Source: Rhodocyclales bacterium
GTDB taxonomy: Bacteria; Pseudomonadota; Gammaproteobacteria; Burkholderiales; Rhodocyclaceae
NCBI GenBank assembly: GCA_016183655.1
Contig: JACPEH010000024.1
Location: 124,001 to 188,000, forward strand
DNA: 64,000 bases
Reading direction: 5' to 3'
Both the position numbers and the translations under genes were made by a program. Of the stretch, positions 33,092 through 42,194 are shown piece after piece (position 1 is the stretch's first letter; every line of letters starts with the position of its first letter). The notes beneath the pieces are model-generated. The model saw nothing but the letters and a program-made list of their open reading frames with translations. It did no database searches and had not been told where the DNA came from.

Positions 33092-35131
33092 TCATGCGCC
33101 GATCATACCACTGTGCCGGAGCAGGGCATCGACGCTGGGTTCGCGGCCGCGGAAGGCCTTGAACGAGTTGAGCGCCGAGCGCATGCCGCCGACGGCGAGG
33201 ATCTCGTCGAGGAAGCGGCGGCCGGTCTCCGGGTCGAACGGATTGCCGGCTTCCTCGAAGGCAGCGTAGCAGTCTGCCGACAGCACTTCCGCCCATTTGT
33301 AGCTGTAGTAGCCCGCGGCGTAGCCGCCGGCGAAGATGTGCGAGAAGCTGTTCGGAAAGCGGTGCCAGTCCGGCGGGAAGACCACCGCCACCTCGTTGCG
33401 CACTTCCTCCAGCAACTGCAGCACGTCGCGGTCACCTTCCGGGTCGAAGTCGTTGTGCAACAGCAGGTCGAACAGCGAGAACTCGATCTGGCGCACGGTC
33501 TGCATGCCGGAGAGGAAGTTGCGGGCAGCCAGCATCTTGTCGAACAGCGCGCGCGGCAGCGCCGCCCCGGTGTCGACGTGTGCCGTCATCTCCTGCAACA
33601 CCGCCCATTCCCAGCAGTAGTTCTCCATGAACTGCGAGGGCAGCTCGACGGCATCCCACTCGACGCCGTGGATGCCGGAGACGCCCGGTTCCTCGATGCG
33701 CGTCAGCATGTGGTGCAGGCCGTGGCCGGTCTCGTGGAACAGCGTCGTCACTTCGTCGTGGGTGAACGTCGCCGGCTTGCTGCCGACCGGTCGCGAGAAA
33801 TTGCAGTTGAGGTAGGCCACCGGCGTCTGCACGCCGCCGGCCGTGCGTCGCCGCGTCAGCGCCTCGTCCATCCAGGCGCCGCCGCGTTTCTCCTCGCGCG
33901 CATAGAGGTCGAGGTAGAACTGGCCGACCAGTTCGCCGGCGCGGTTCTCGATGCGGTAGAAGCGCACGTCCTCGTGCCACACCGGCGCCGTATCCGGCTT
34001 CACCGTCACCGAGAACAGTGTCTCGATGACGTGGAACAGCCCGGCGAGCACCTTCGGCTCGGTGAAGTACTGCTTCACCTCCTGGTCGGAGAAGGCGTAA
34101 CGCTTCTGCAACAGTTTCTCCGACACCCAGGCCATGTCCCACGGCTCCATCGCCTTGATGCCCAGTTCGTCGCCGGCGAAGGCGCGCAGTTCGGCGACAT
34201 CCTTCTCGGCGAAGGGCTTCGCCTTGCGCGCCAGTTCGCGCAGGAAAGCGAGCACCTGTTCCGGCGACTCGGCCATCTTCGGCACCAGCGAGATCTCGGC
34301 GAAGTTGCGGTAGCCGAGCATCTTCGCCTCCTCGGCGCGCAGCTTGAGCAGCTGGCGGATCAGCGGTGCGTTGTCGTGCTCGGGTTTGCCGAATTCCGAG
34401 GCGCGCGTCGCGTAGGCGCGGTAGATGCGGGCGCGCAGGCCGCGGTTGTCGGCGTACTGCATCACCGGTCCGTACGACGGGGCGTGCAGCGTGAAGCGCC
34501 AGCCCTTGACGCCGGCCTTTTCGGCGGAGGCACGGGCGACCTCGATCGCGTCGGCGGGCAGGCCGGCCAGGTCCTTCTCGTCGGCAACGACTTCGGCGTG
34601 GGCGTTGGTGGCGTCGAGCAGGTTTTCGGAGAATTTTGCCTGCAGCGCCGCCGTTTCTTCCTGCAGCGCCTGGAAGCGCGGCTTCTGTGCGTCGGGTAGT
34701 TCGGCGCCGGACAGGCGGAAGTCGCGGATCTCGTTATCGATGATGCGCTTGCGCGCCGGCGACAGCGTCGCGTATTCCGGGCCGGCGGCGAGCGCCTTGT
34801 ATTTCGAGAACAGCGCCAGGTTCTGGCCGAGTTCGGAATAGAAGGCGGTTACTTCCGGCAGCAGGTCGTTGTAGGCCTCGCGCCACGGCGGGATGTCGTT
34901 GACCGAATGCAGGTGGCCGACGATGCCCCAGGCGCGCGAGAGGGGCTCGATGCCGTCGGCGAAGGGCTCGGCGAAATCGGTCCAGGTGGCGGCGACGTCG
35001 TCGCCGGTGAGGCGTTCGACCAGCGCGCGGCTCTCGCCGAGCAGCTGGGTGATGGCCGGGCGTACATGCTCGGGACGGATGGCGTCGAAGCGGGGCAGGC
35101 CGGAAAAGTCGAGCAGCGGATTGTCGGTCAT
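33092..35131 (-). CDS. prlC: oligopeptidase A (M3 family)
   Basis: A 679-aa cytoplasmic zinc metallopeptidase that degrades oligopeptides, including cleaved signal peptides. The zinc motif 'FHETGHGLHHML' (HExxH) and the downstream glutamate region 'SQFMENYCWEW' are complete. Length agrees with E. coli PrlC (680). The start is the ATG at 35131. It leads a minus-strand series with the DUF4124 protein, xthA and the Crp/Fnr gene. The family also includes Dcp, but size and N-terminus favour PrlC. Confidence 0.93.
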   Translation of the reverse strand: MTDNPLLDFSGLPRFDAIRPEHVRPAITQLLGESRALVERLTGDDVAATWTDFAEPFADGIEPLSRAWGIVGHLHSVNDIPPWREAYNDLLPEVTAFYSELGQNLALFSKYKALAAGPEYATLSPARKRIIDNEIRDFRLSGAELPDAQKPRFQALQEETAALQAKFSENLLDATNAHAEVVADEKDLAGLPADAIEVARASAEKAGVKGWRFTLHAPSYGPVMQYADNRGLRARIYRAYATRASEFGKPEHDNAPLIRQLLKLRAEEAKMLGYRNFAEISLVPKMAESPEQVLAFLRELARKAKPFAEKDVAELRAFAGDELGIKAMEPWDMAWVSEKLLQKRYAFSDQEVKQYFTEPKVLAGLFHVIETLFSVTVKPDTAPVWHEDVRFYRIENRAGELVGQFYLDLYAREEKRGGAWMDEALTRRRTAGGVQTPVAYLNCNFSRPVGSKPATFTHDEVTTLFHETGHGLHHMLTRIEEPGVSGIHGVEWDAVELPSQFMENYCWEWAVLQEMTAHVDTGAALPRALFDKMLAARNFLSGMQTVRQIEFSLFDLLLHNDFDPEGDRDVLQLLEEVRNEVAVVFPPDWHRFPNSFSHIFAGGYAAGYYSYKWAEVLSADCYAAFEEAGNPFDPETGRRFLDEILAVGGMRSALNSFKAFRGREPSVDALLRHSGMIGA

Positions 35132-35201
35132 GTCGGTCGGGAAGTCGGGGGAACGTGAAGCGGGCAGCGAGGCCGCCCGCGGGAGGATGAAAGGATGGCC
35201 G

Positions 35202-35981
35202 CTATTCTACAAGGTCGCGGTAGGCATGCCATGAGGCGTGGCCGAGCAATGGCATCAGCACGATCAGCCCGAACAGCAGCGTGGCGAAGCCGAGCAGCGT
35301 CAGCGCGACGATCGTCGCCGCCCACAGCAGCAGCGGGCCGGCGTTGGCGCCGAAGGCGCGCAGGCTGGTCATTGCCGCCGTGACGAAATCGCCGCCGCGG
35401 TCGACCAGCAGCGGCACCGAGACGACGCTGAGCATGAACACCGCCAGCACGACGATGGCGCCGGCCAGCAGCCACGAGAACACGAACCCGCTGCCGCCGT
35501 CGGCGGCGACCCGCAGGGCGAAGTCGACGACATTGCCTGTCGCCCCGCCCGCCGCCATGCCCACGCTGGCGAAAAGCGCCGCCGACAGGCGTTCCCAGGC
35601 GACCCACAGCACGACCAGCAACAGCCCGAACAGCGTCAGCCCGTCACGGCCGCGTGCGAAGGCGGCGAGCGAGTCGGCAAAGCGCGAGGCGAGGCCGCGC
35701 TCGCTGCGTCGGCTGAGTTCGTAGAGCCCGGCACAGAGCAGCGGGGCGACGATGAAGAAGCCGGAGACGGCGACGGCGAAATGCTGTGGGCTGCGCCACA
35801 GCGAGACCAGCAGCAGGTCGCCGGCGATCGCGAAAAGCAGGCCGTAGGCGAGGCTGGCGATCGGCGTCTGCTTGAAATCCTGCCAGCCGGCTGCCAGCCA
35901 GTCGGCAATGCGCGTCAGCGGAAGCTGCCGGATGCGCGGCAGCGGGAAATGCCGGTCGAGCGAAGCGAAGGGGTGTGCCAT
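35202..35981 (-). CDS. DUF2189 membrane protein
   Basis: A 259-aa integral membrane protein with about six helices. The N-terminus 'RQLPLTRIADWLAAGWQDFK' and the end 'LLGHASWHAYRDLVE' are hallmarks of the DUF2189 family (often near cytochrome oxidase or heme genes). The function is not known. It lies 70 bases upstream of prlC on the same strand and 85 bases after purC. Confidence 0.85.
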   Translation of the reverse strand: MAHPFASLDRHFPLPRIRQLPLTRIADWLAAGWQDFKQTPIASLAYGLLFAIAGDLLLVSLWRSPQHFAVAVSGFFIVAPLLCAGLYELSRRSERGLASRFADSLAAFARGRDGLTLFGLLLVVLWVAWERLSAALFASVGMAAGGATGNVVDFALRVAADGGSGFVFSWLLAGAIVVLAVFMLSVVSVPLLVDRGGDFVTAAMTSLRAFGANAGPLLLWAATIVALTLLGFATLLFGLIVLMPLLGHASWHAYRDLVE

Positions 35982-36066
35982 GGCTGTCCTCCCGGTTCCG
36001 ACGTGTGGTCACCGGATGGACAGCAGGCGGCCGCGGAAAGTTCTGGCCGGCGGCCGGTCCGGCGGG

Positions 36067-37002
36067 TCAGTCCAGCGGCTTGCCGGTCAGTCGCTCGTAG
36101 GCTTCGCGGTACTTGGCGGCGGTCTTCTCGACGATCTCGGCCGGCAGGCTCGGGCCGGGCGCGGTCTTGTTCCAGTCCAACGTTTCCAGGTAGTCGCGCA
36201 CGAACTGCTTGTCGAAGGACGGCGGGTTCTTGCCTTCGACGTACTGGTCGGCCGGCCAGAAGCGCGACGAATCGGGGGTCAGCGCCTCGTCGATCAGGTG
36301 CAGCGTGCCGGCCTTGTCGATGCCGAATTCGAACTTGGTGTCGGCAATGATGATGCCCTTGGTTGCCGCGTAGCGCGAGGCTTCCTCGTAGATCTGCAGC
36401 GCCACGCTTTTTGCCTGCGCGGCGAGTTCGGCGCCGTTCTTGCCGGTGCCGTAGAGGGCGTCGGCCAGCACCTTGGCGCAGTGCGCCTGCGACTGTTCGA
36501 AGCTGATGTTCTCGTCGTGCTCGCCGATGTCGGCTTTGGTCGCCGGCGTGAAGATCGGCTGAGGCAGCTTCTGCGCCATCTTCAGCCCGGCCGGCAGCGC
36601 GATGCCGCAGACGGCACCGGTCGCCTGGTAGTCCTTCCAGCCGGAGCCGATCAGGTAGCCGCGCACCACCGCCTCGATCGGCAGCGGATGCAGGCGCTTG
36701 ACGACGACGGCGCGGCCCCGCACCTGCTCGCGCTCGTCGGCGGCGACGACCGACTCCGGATCGACGCCGGTGAGCTGGCCGGGGACGATGTGCGCCAGCC
36801 TGTCGAACCAGAAGTTGGCGATCTGCGTCAGCACCTTGCCCTTGTCCGGGATCGGATTCGGCAGGATGACGTCGAAGGCCGACAGCCGGTCGCTGGTGAC
36901 GATCAGCAGCTGCTCGTCGTTTACGGCGTAGATGTCGCGCACCTTGCCGCGCGAAAGCAGCGGCAGGCTCTTGATGGTCGATTCGAAAAGGGGAGCGGTC
37001 AC
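36067..37002 (-). CDS. purC: SAICAR synthetase
   Basis: A 311-aa ATP-dependent ligase of purine synthesis joining CAIR and aspartate. '[13 protein letters not shown]', '[20 protein letters not shown]', '[11 protein letters not shown]' and '[14 protein letters not shown]' are the conserved blocks. I choose the GTG at 37002; a TTG at 37032 would add ten residues with no ribosome site. Length fits the longer SAICAR synthetases of betaproteobacteria. It is 58 bases downstream of the DUF3422 gene. Confidence 0.93.
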   Translation of the reverse strand: MTAPLFESTIKSLPLLSRGKVRDIYAVNDEQLLIVTSDRLSAFDVILPNPIPDKGKVLTQIANFWFDRLAHIVPGQLTGVDPESVVAADEREQVRGRAVVVKRLHPLPIEAVVRGYLIGSGWKDYQATGAVCGIALPAGLKMAQKLPQPIFTPATKADIGEHDENISFEQSQAHCAKVLADALYGTGKNGAELAAQAKSVALQIYEEASRYAATKGIIIADTKFEFGIDKAGTLHLIDEALTPDSSRFWPADQYVEGKNPPSFDKQFVRDYLETLDWNKTAPGPSLPAEIVEKTAAKYREAYERLTGKPLD

Positions 37003-37060
37003 GGCGGGCGTCCTGAAAGCGGGGAAGAACAAAAAAGCGTCGGAAAAACGTGATTATAGG

Positions 37061-38368
37061 CTAGTGGGCGGCATTCTCTTCCGCCGCCAGCACCTTGCGC
37101 ATGCGCCGGATGCCCAGCGCGACGGCGGCGGCGATCAGCGGAATCGACACGGCGGCGGCGATTTCCGGCGACAACGCCGGCAGGGCCGCCTTCTGCGCGC
37201 CCTTGGCCAGGTACTGCACGAGCTGCGACCCGTAATAGGTGATCGCCACCACCGACAGGCCCTCGACCGTTTCCTGCAGGCGCAGCTGCAGCCGGGCGCG
37301 GCGGTTCATCTGCGCCAGCAGCTCCTGGTTCTGCCGCTCCAGCTCGATGTCGACGCGCGTGCGCAGCAATGCGCTCTTGCGCGCGATGCGGGTCGACAGG
37401 TCGGCCTGCCGCGCGGCGATCGACTGGCAGGTGCTCATCGCCGGCGCCAGGCGGCGCTCCATGAATTCGCGGATCGGCGGGAAGCCGGCCAGGCGCTGCT
37501 CGCGCAGATCCTCGACACGCTGCCGGACCAGCCGGTAGTAAGCCGCCGCGGCGCCGAAGCGGTAGGCGGTGCGCGTCACCGACTGCTCGACCTCGGCGGC
37601 GAGGCGGGTCAGGCGGGCGAGCAGGGTGCGCTCGTCCTCCGGCGTGTCGGCGACGCTCATCGCGTCCATCAGCCCGGACAGGTCCTTTTCGCACTGGCCG
37701 AGGAAGCGGCTGGTTTCCTTGGCCACCGGGAAGGCGAGCAGGGCCATCATGCAGTAGGTCTCGATCTCCAGCAGGCGCTGCACGGTGCGGCCCGCCTGGC
37801 GGTGGCGCAGGTGCTCGTCGATCACCGTGAAGCGCGAGAAACCGTCGTGCAGCTCGAAATCGGAGACGACCCACGCCGCGCCTTCGGCGACGCGCGTCGC
37901 GACCATCGCCTCGCCGGAACGGGCGATGCCGTCGAGCACTTCCTCCGGCGGGTTCTGCGCGGCAGCGCACAGCTCGATATGGCTGGCGGCGATCACTTCG
38001 CCCGGAATGCCCTTGACCCAGTCGACCGGGAAGGCAACGAGCGCGGTGGTGTCCGGGCCGTCGCCGGCGACGCGGCGGCGGAAGAAGGTGTAGCCGGAGA
38101 ATTCGGTATGTCGCTCCCACTTCAGGCGTAATCCGCAGATTCCGCCGGCGTCGAGTACCCAGTGGTCGCCGTCGACGAGCGGGCAGACTTCGGTGCCCAG
38201 TGTGCTGCACAGTTGCGCCAGATGCGTCCGCTCGTCGGCGGCGCTGCCGCCGGTATGGGTGACGGCAAGGTAGCTGATCCATTCCGGCCCCGGGATGGCG
38301 ACCGGCGGGCGCGAATGGATTTCGGCGTTGAGGCGGCGGCGCAGCGAATGCTCGGGGAGCGGCAGCAT
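37061..38368 (-). CDS. DUF3422 family protein
   Basis: A 435-aa protein that begins 'LRRRLNAEIHSRPPVAIPGP', the hallmark of DUF3422. A central helical region (about 230-370) is followed by one or two hydrophobic C-terminal helices ('ALPALSPEIAAAVSIPLIAA'), so it may be membrane-anchored. The function is not established. It is transcribed after the fba terminator, so it probably has its own promoter near 38400. Confidence 0.85.
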   Translation of the reverse strand: MLPLPEHSLRRRLNAEIHSRPPVAIPGPEWISYLAVTHTGGSAADERTHLAQLCSTLGTEVCPLVDGDHWVLDAGGICGLRLKWERHTEFSGYTFFRRRVAGDGPDTTALVAFPVDWVKGIPGEVIAASHIELCAAAQNPPEEVLDGIARSGEAMVATRVAEGAAWVVSDFELHDGFSRFTVIDEHLRHRQAGRTVQRLLEIETYCMMALLAFPVAKETSRFLGQCEKDLSGLMDAMSVADTPEDERTLLARLTRLAAEVEQSVTRTAYRFGAAAAYYRLVRQRVEDLREQRLAGFPPIREFMERRLAPAMSTCQSIAARQADLSTRIARKSALLRTRVDIELERQNQELLAQMNRRARLQLRLQETVEGLSVVAITYYGSQLVQYLAKGAQKAALPALSPEIAAAVSIPLIAAAVALGIRRMRKVLAAEENAAH

Positions 38369-38380
38369 GATGGCGGGCGG

Positions 38381-38419
38381 GAAAAAGAAAACGGCACCGA
38401 GTCTATCACCCGGTGCCGT
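38381..38419 (-). terminator. Rho-independent terminator of fba
   Basis: On the minus strand ACGGCACCG, loop, CGGTGCCGT followed by TTTCTTTTTC. It lies 15 bases after the fba stop and overlaps the 5' region of the DUF3422 gene. Confidence 0.8.
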
Positions 38420-38433
38420 TCGCAGGGTCTTGA

Positions 38434-39498
38434 TTAATTGACGATCTGGTTCAGTTCGCCCGTGGCGTAGCGCTCCGCCATCTTGTCCAGCGGGATCGGC
38501 TTGATCTTGCTCGCCTGGCCGGCGCAGCCGAAGGCCTCGTAGCGGGCGAGGCAGATCTTCTTCGCCGCTTCGCGCGCCGGCTTCAGGTAGTCGCGTGGGT
38601 CGAACTTCGACGGGTTCTCGGCCAGGTAGCGGCGCACGGCGCCGGTCATTGCCAGGCGGATGTCGGTGTCGATGTTCACCTTGCGCACGCCATGCTTGAT
38701 GCCGTTGACGATCTCCTCGACCGGCACGCCGTAGGTTTCCTTCATGTCGCCGCCGAACTGGCGGATCTCGGCCAGCAGCTCCTGCGGCACCGACGACGAG
38801 CCGTGCATCACCAGGTGGGTGTTCGGGATTCGCGCGTGGATTTCCTTGATGCGGTCGATGGCCAGGATGTCGCCGGTCGGCTTCTTGGTGAACTTGTAGG
38901 CGCCGTGGCTGGTGCCGATGGCGATCGCCAGCGCGTCGCAGTTGGTCTGCTTGACGAAATCGGCGGCCTGGTCGGGGTCGGTCAGCAGCTGCTCGCGCGT
39001 CATGTGGCCCTCGGCGCCGTGGCCGTCTTCCTTGTCGCCCTTCATCGTCTCCAGCGAACCGAGCACGCCCAGTTCGGCTTCGACCGAGACGCCGATGGCG
39101 TGCGCGAACTTGACCGTCTCGCGCGACACGGCGACGTTGTATTCGTACGACGAGGTGGTCTTGCCGTCGGCTTCCAGCGAGCCGTCCATCATCACCGAGG
39201 TGAAGCCGGAGCGGATCGCCGCCATGCACACCGCCGGGCTCTGGCCGTGGTCCTGGTGCATGACGATCGGCAGCTGCGGGTAGGCTTCGAGCGCGGCCAG
39301 GATCTGGTGGCGCAGGAAGGGCTCGCCGGCGTACTTGCGGGCGCCGGCCGAGGCCTGCATGATCACCGGCGCGTCGATCTGGGCGGCAGCCTCGCAGATG
39401 GCCCAGACCTGCTCCATGTTGTTCACGTTGAAGGCGGGCAGACCGTAGCCGTTTTCGGCGGCATGGTCGAGAAGCTGGCGCATGGATACGAGCGGCAT
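38434..39498 (-). CDS. fba: class II fructose-bisphosphate aldolase
   Basis: A 354-aa zinc-dependent aldolase of the type used by Calvin-cycle bacteria (CbbA-like). '[20 protein letters not shown]' start, '[10 protein letters not shown]' with zinc ligands, '[18 protein letters not shown]', '[11 protein letters not shown]' and '[12 protein letters not shown]' are all present. It serves glycolysis, gluconeogenesis and, in this gene setting, the Calvin cycle. A terminator follows. bluB lies 90 bases upstream on the same strand. Confidence 0.95.
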   Translation of the reverse strand: MPLVSMRQLLDHAAENGYGLPAFNVNNMEQVWAICEAAAQIDAPVIMQASAGARKYAGEPFLRHQILAALEAYPQLPIVMHQDHGQSPAVCMAAIRSGFTSVMMDGSLEADGKTTSSYEYNVAVSRETVKFAHAIGVSVEAELGVLGSLETMKGDKEDGHGAEGHMTREQLLTDPDQAADFVKQTNCDALAIAIGTSHGAYKFTKKPTGDILAIDRIKEIHARIPNTHLVMHGSSSVPQELLAEIRQFGGDMKETYGVPVEEIVNGIKHGVRKVNIDTDIRLAMTGAVRRYLAENPSKFDPRDYLKPAREAAKKICLARYEAFGCAGQASKIKPIPLDKMAERYATGELNQIVN

Positions 39499-39588
39499 GA
39501 TGACTCCGGAATTCAGGGGCGGCGCCGCATCGCGTCCGGGCGCCGCCGTTCGTGGGAAAGGCGTTATTTTATCGCGATTCGCCGGTGC

Positions 39589-40341
39589 TCAGACATCGAA
39601 TCGGCGGTGTGTCGCGGCGGTTTCCTGTGCCTCCCGCAGGGCCGCTTTCAGCGCCGCGTCGCCGGAGGCCTCGGTTTGCCCCCACTGCTCGAAATGGATC
39701 AGGTCTTCGAGCGGCAGGCGCGGCCGCCAGCCGGCCGCTTCCAGCTCCGGCTTCTCGTAGAAGTGGCTGACCTGGCCGAGGCACAGGTAGGCGATCGGGA
39801 TGATCCGCTCCGGCAGGCCGAGGATTTCCTTCAGCGCCTGCTGGTGGAAGATGCTCACCCAGCCGACGCCGAGGCCCTCGCTGCGCGCCGCCAGCCACAG
39901 GTTCTGCACGGCGCAGACCGAGCTGTAGATGTCCATCGCCTTGATGTGCGTGCGGCCGATCACCACCGGGCCGGCGCGGTCGCGGTCGCAGGTGATCAGC
40001 AGGTTGACCGGCGACTCCAGGATGCCTTCCAGCTTCAGCTCGCGGTAGATCTCCTGCTTGGCGCCTTCGAACATGTCGGCCGCTTCGGCGTTGGCCTGGG
40101 CGAAGGCCGCGTGGATGCGCTGCTTGATCGCCGCGTCGCGGATCAGCACGAAGCTCCACGGCTGCATGTAGCCGACCGAGGGCGCGAAATGCGCGGCGGT
40201 GAGGATGCGCGCCAGCGTTTCGTCCGGAATCGGATCGGGCAGGAACTGGCCGCGCACGTCGCGGCGGGAGAAGATCGCCTGGTAGACGGCATCGCGGGCG
40301 GCGTCGGCGAAATGGTGGTTGGCTTGCTGGGCGTTGTTCAT
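39589..40341 (-). CDS. bluB: 5,6-dimethylbenzimidazole synthase
   Basis: A 250-aa nitroreductase-fold enzyme that cannibalises reduced FMN to make the lower ligand of vitamin B12. 'FSRRDVRGQFLPDPIPDETL', 'HFAPSVGYMQPWSFVLI' and 'EGLGVGWVSIF' are BluB-type. A cobalamin riboswitch sits directly upstream, which confirms the B12 link. The start at 40341 has an AAGGGGA ribosome site. No other cobalamin gene is in the window, so this is an isolated member of the regulon. Confidence 0.95.
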   Translation of the reverse strand: MNNAQQANHHFADAARDAVYQAIFSRRDVRGQFLPDPIPDETLARILTAAHFAPSVGYMQPWSFVLIRDAAIKQRIHAAFAQANAEAADMFEGAKQEIYRELKLEGILESPVNLLITCDRDRAGPVVIGRTHIKAMDIYSSVCAVQNLWLAARSEGLGVGWVSIFHQQALKEILGLPERIIPIAYLCLGQVSHFYEKPELEAAGWRPRLPLEDLIHFEQWGQTEASGDAALKAALREAQETAATHRRFDV

Positions 40342-40366
40342 GGTTTCCCCTTCAGAACAGACGTAG

Positions 40367-40389
40367 GCGACCAAGGTCCAGGTGGTCGC
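40367..40389 (-). promoter_or_regulatory. possible expression-platform hairpin of the B12 riboswitch
   Basis: GCGACCA and TGGTCGC form perfect 7-bp arms around a 9-base loop, between the aptamer and the bluB ribosome site. There is no U tract, so control of translation is more likely than termination. Confidence 0.4.
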
Positions 40390-40395
40390 GGAAAG

Positions 40396-40604
40396 TGCTC
40401 GCGGCCGGTCTTCTGACTTGGGTTCGTCCGCAACCGGCGCCTTCCCGAAGCATCCGCTTCAGTGGCGTTGTTTCTGCTGCGGGTTGCCGCAGCAGGCCGA
40501 TTCCGTCCCCCTTACAGCGCTGGGCACGTTGCGGAATAGGCCGCAGTTTGCAAACCGCCGCCGCACCGCATTCCCGATTCTCCTGCGAGGCAGGCACCGG
40601 AGCA
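40396..40604 (-). ncRNA. cobalamin (B12) riboswitch upstream of bluB
   Basis: Read on the minus strand, the region has the conserved elements of the adenosylcobalamin aptamer in order: GGTGCC, the AGGAGAATCGGGAAT core, GGTG, a CGTGCCC/GTAAGGGGGACGG core, then the B12 box ACGCCACTG, GGGAAGGC, and the closing GAACCCAAGTCAGAAGACC. It ends about 55 bases before the bluB start. High B12 should lower bluB expression. The exact 5' end is approximate. Confidence 0.93.
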
Positions 40605-40637
40605 CAAACAGCCCGGCCGATGCCGGGCGCGAGAATT

Positions 40638-42080
40638 CTAACAGGCGGCCGGCAGCGCGTGCTCGCCGACGCGGACGATCTTCAGCGTGTTGGTGCCGCC
40701 CGGCGTGCCGATCGGTTCGCCGATGGTGAGCACGATCAGGTCGCCGTGGTCGACGACGCCGGCTTCGATCAGCAGCTGCTCGGCGTCGTAGAGCAGTTCG
40801 TCGCGGTTGGTGTGCGTCTGCTTCATCAGCAGCGGATAGACCTCGCGGTACAGGCACATCTTGGTCTGCGCCTCGGCCGACGGGGTCAGCGCATAGACCG
40901 GCACGCCGCAGTTGAGGCGGCTCATCCACAGCGCCGTCGAGCCCGACTCGGTGAGTGCGGCGATCGCCTTCACCTTCAGGTGGTGCGCGGTCCAGATCGC
41001 CGCCATGGCGATCGACTGGTCGATGCGGGTGAACACGCGGTCGAGGAATTCGCGGTCGAGCGTGACTTCGTGCGACTTCTCGGCTTCGAGGCAGACGCGG
41101 GCCATCGCCTCGACCGTCTGCACCGGATATTTGCCGCTCGCCGTCTCGGCCGACAGCATTACCGCATCGGTGCCGTCGAGCACGGCGTTGGCGACGTCGG
41201 AAACCTCGGCGCGGGTCGGTACCGGCGACAGGATCATCGACTCCATCATCTGCGTCGCGGTGATCGCCAGCTTGTTGCGCTCGCGCGCCATGCGGATCAT
41301 CTTTTTTTGCAGTGCCGGCACCGCGGCGTCACCGACTTCGACGGCGAGGTCGCCGCGGGCGACCATGACGCCGTCGGAGGCATCGAGGATCTCGTCGAGC
41401 GCAGCGACCGCCTCGACCCGTTCGATCTTGGCGATGGTCAGCGCGCGGCCGCCGGCGGCGCGCATCAGCTGGCGCGCCATGTACATGTCGGCGGCGCTCT
41501 TCGGGAAGGAGATGGCGACGTAGTCGACGCCGATGTCGGCTGCCGTCTTGATGTCGTCCATGTCCTTGGCGGTCAATGCCGGCGCCGAGAGACCGCCGCC
41601 CTGGCGGTTGATGCCCTTGTTGTTCGACAGCTCGCCGCCGTGGCGGACGACGGAATGGATCTCGCTGCCGCGGACCTGGGTGACGTCGAGCACGATGCGG
41701 CCGTCGTCGAGCAGCAGCACGTCGCCGTTCTTGACGTCCTTCGGCAGGTCCCGGTAGTCGAGGCCGACCCGCTCGATGCTGCCGACGGCGCACGCGGCGT
41801 CGAGGACGAAACGGGCGCCGGTTTCAAGCAGAACCTTGCCGTCGGCGAACTTGCCGACGCGGATTTTCGGCCCCTGCAGGTCGGCGAGGATGCCGACCGG
41901 GCGGCCGACGCGCCGGGCGGCGTCGCGCACCATCTGGGCGCGAGCGACGTGGTCGTCGGCGCTGCCGTGCGAGAAATTGAGGCGGACGACGTCGACGCCG
42001 GCGCGGATCAGTTTTTCGAGAACGTCCGCATCGTTCGAGGCGGGGCCGAGGGTGGCGACGATCTTGGTATGGCGGGTCAT
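40638..42080 (-). CDS. pyk: pyruvate kinase
   Basis: A 480-aa pyruvate kinase converting PEP and ADP to pyruvate and ATP. 'TKIVATLGPASNDADVL', 'LNFSHGSADDH', 'ILADLQGPKIRVG', 'AKIERVEAV' (catalytic Lys) and 'VARGDLAVE'...'TQMMESM' are the family blocks. The C-terminal regulatory domain is complete. The start at 42080 has an AAGGAC site. It lies upstream of the bluB riboswitch on the same strand but probably ends before it. This gene, fba, pgk, gapA and tkt form a spread-out glycolytic block. Confidence 0.95.
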   Translation of the reverse strand: MTRHTKIVATLGPASNDADVLEKLIRAGVDVVRLNFSHGSADDHVARAQMVRDAARRVGRPVGILADLQGPKIRVGKFADGKVLLETGARFVLDAACAVGSIERVGLDYRDLPKDVKNGDVLLLDDGRIVLDVTQVRGSEIHSVVRHGGELSNNKGINRQGGGLSAPALTAKDMDDIKTAADIGVDYVAISFPKSAADMYMARQLMRAAGGRALTIAKIERVEAVAALDEILDASDGVMVARGDLAVEVGDAAVPALQKKMIRMARERNKLAITATQMMESMILSPVPTRAEVSDVANAVLDGTDAVMLSAETASGKYPVQTVEAMARVCLEAEKSHEVTLDREFLDRVFTRIDQSIAMAAIWTAHHLKVKAIAALTESGSTALWMSRLNCGVPVYALTPSAEAQTKMCLYREVYPLLMKQTHTNRDELLYDAEQLLIEAGVVDHGDLIVLTIGEPIGTPGGTNTLKIVRVGEHALPAAC

Positions 42081-42194
42081 GGCGGGTCCTTGGTTATTCC
42101 GCACATTCTAGCGGTCGCCGGGGAATCGAAACACCCGGCGGAGCAAATCAGCGGCGCCGCCGCTGGGCGACGGTGCCGGTCGGCATCGCGCTGA

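Noticed and set aside
33113-34699. Long open frame antisense to prlC
   Set aside because: It is a GC-rich shadow of a clear M3 peptidase gene and its translation is His/Gln/Arg-rich with no domain.
38369-39229. Upstream in-frame extension of the DUF3422 gene across fba
   Set aside because: The extension is antisense-frame noise within fba; the family N-terminus begins at 38368.
42149-42165. Terminator from the CAGCGGC/GCCGCTG hairpin
   Set aside because: There is no T tract on either strand and such GC palindromes are expected by chance here.
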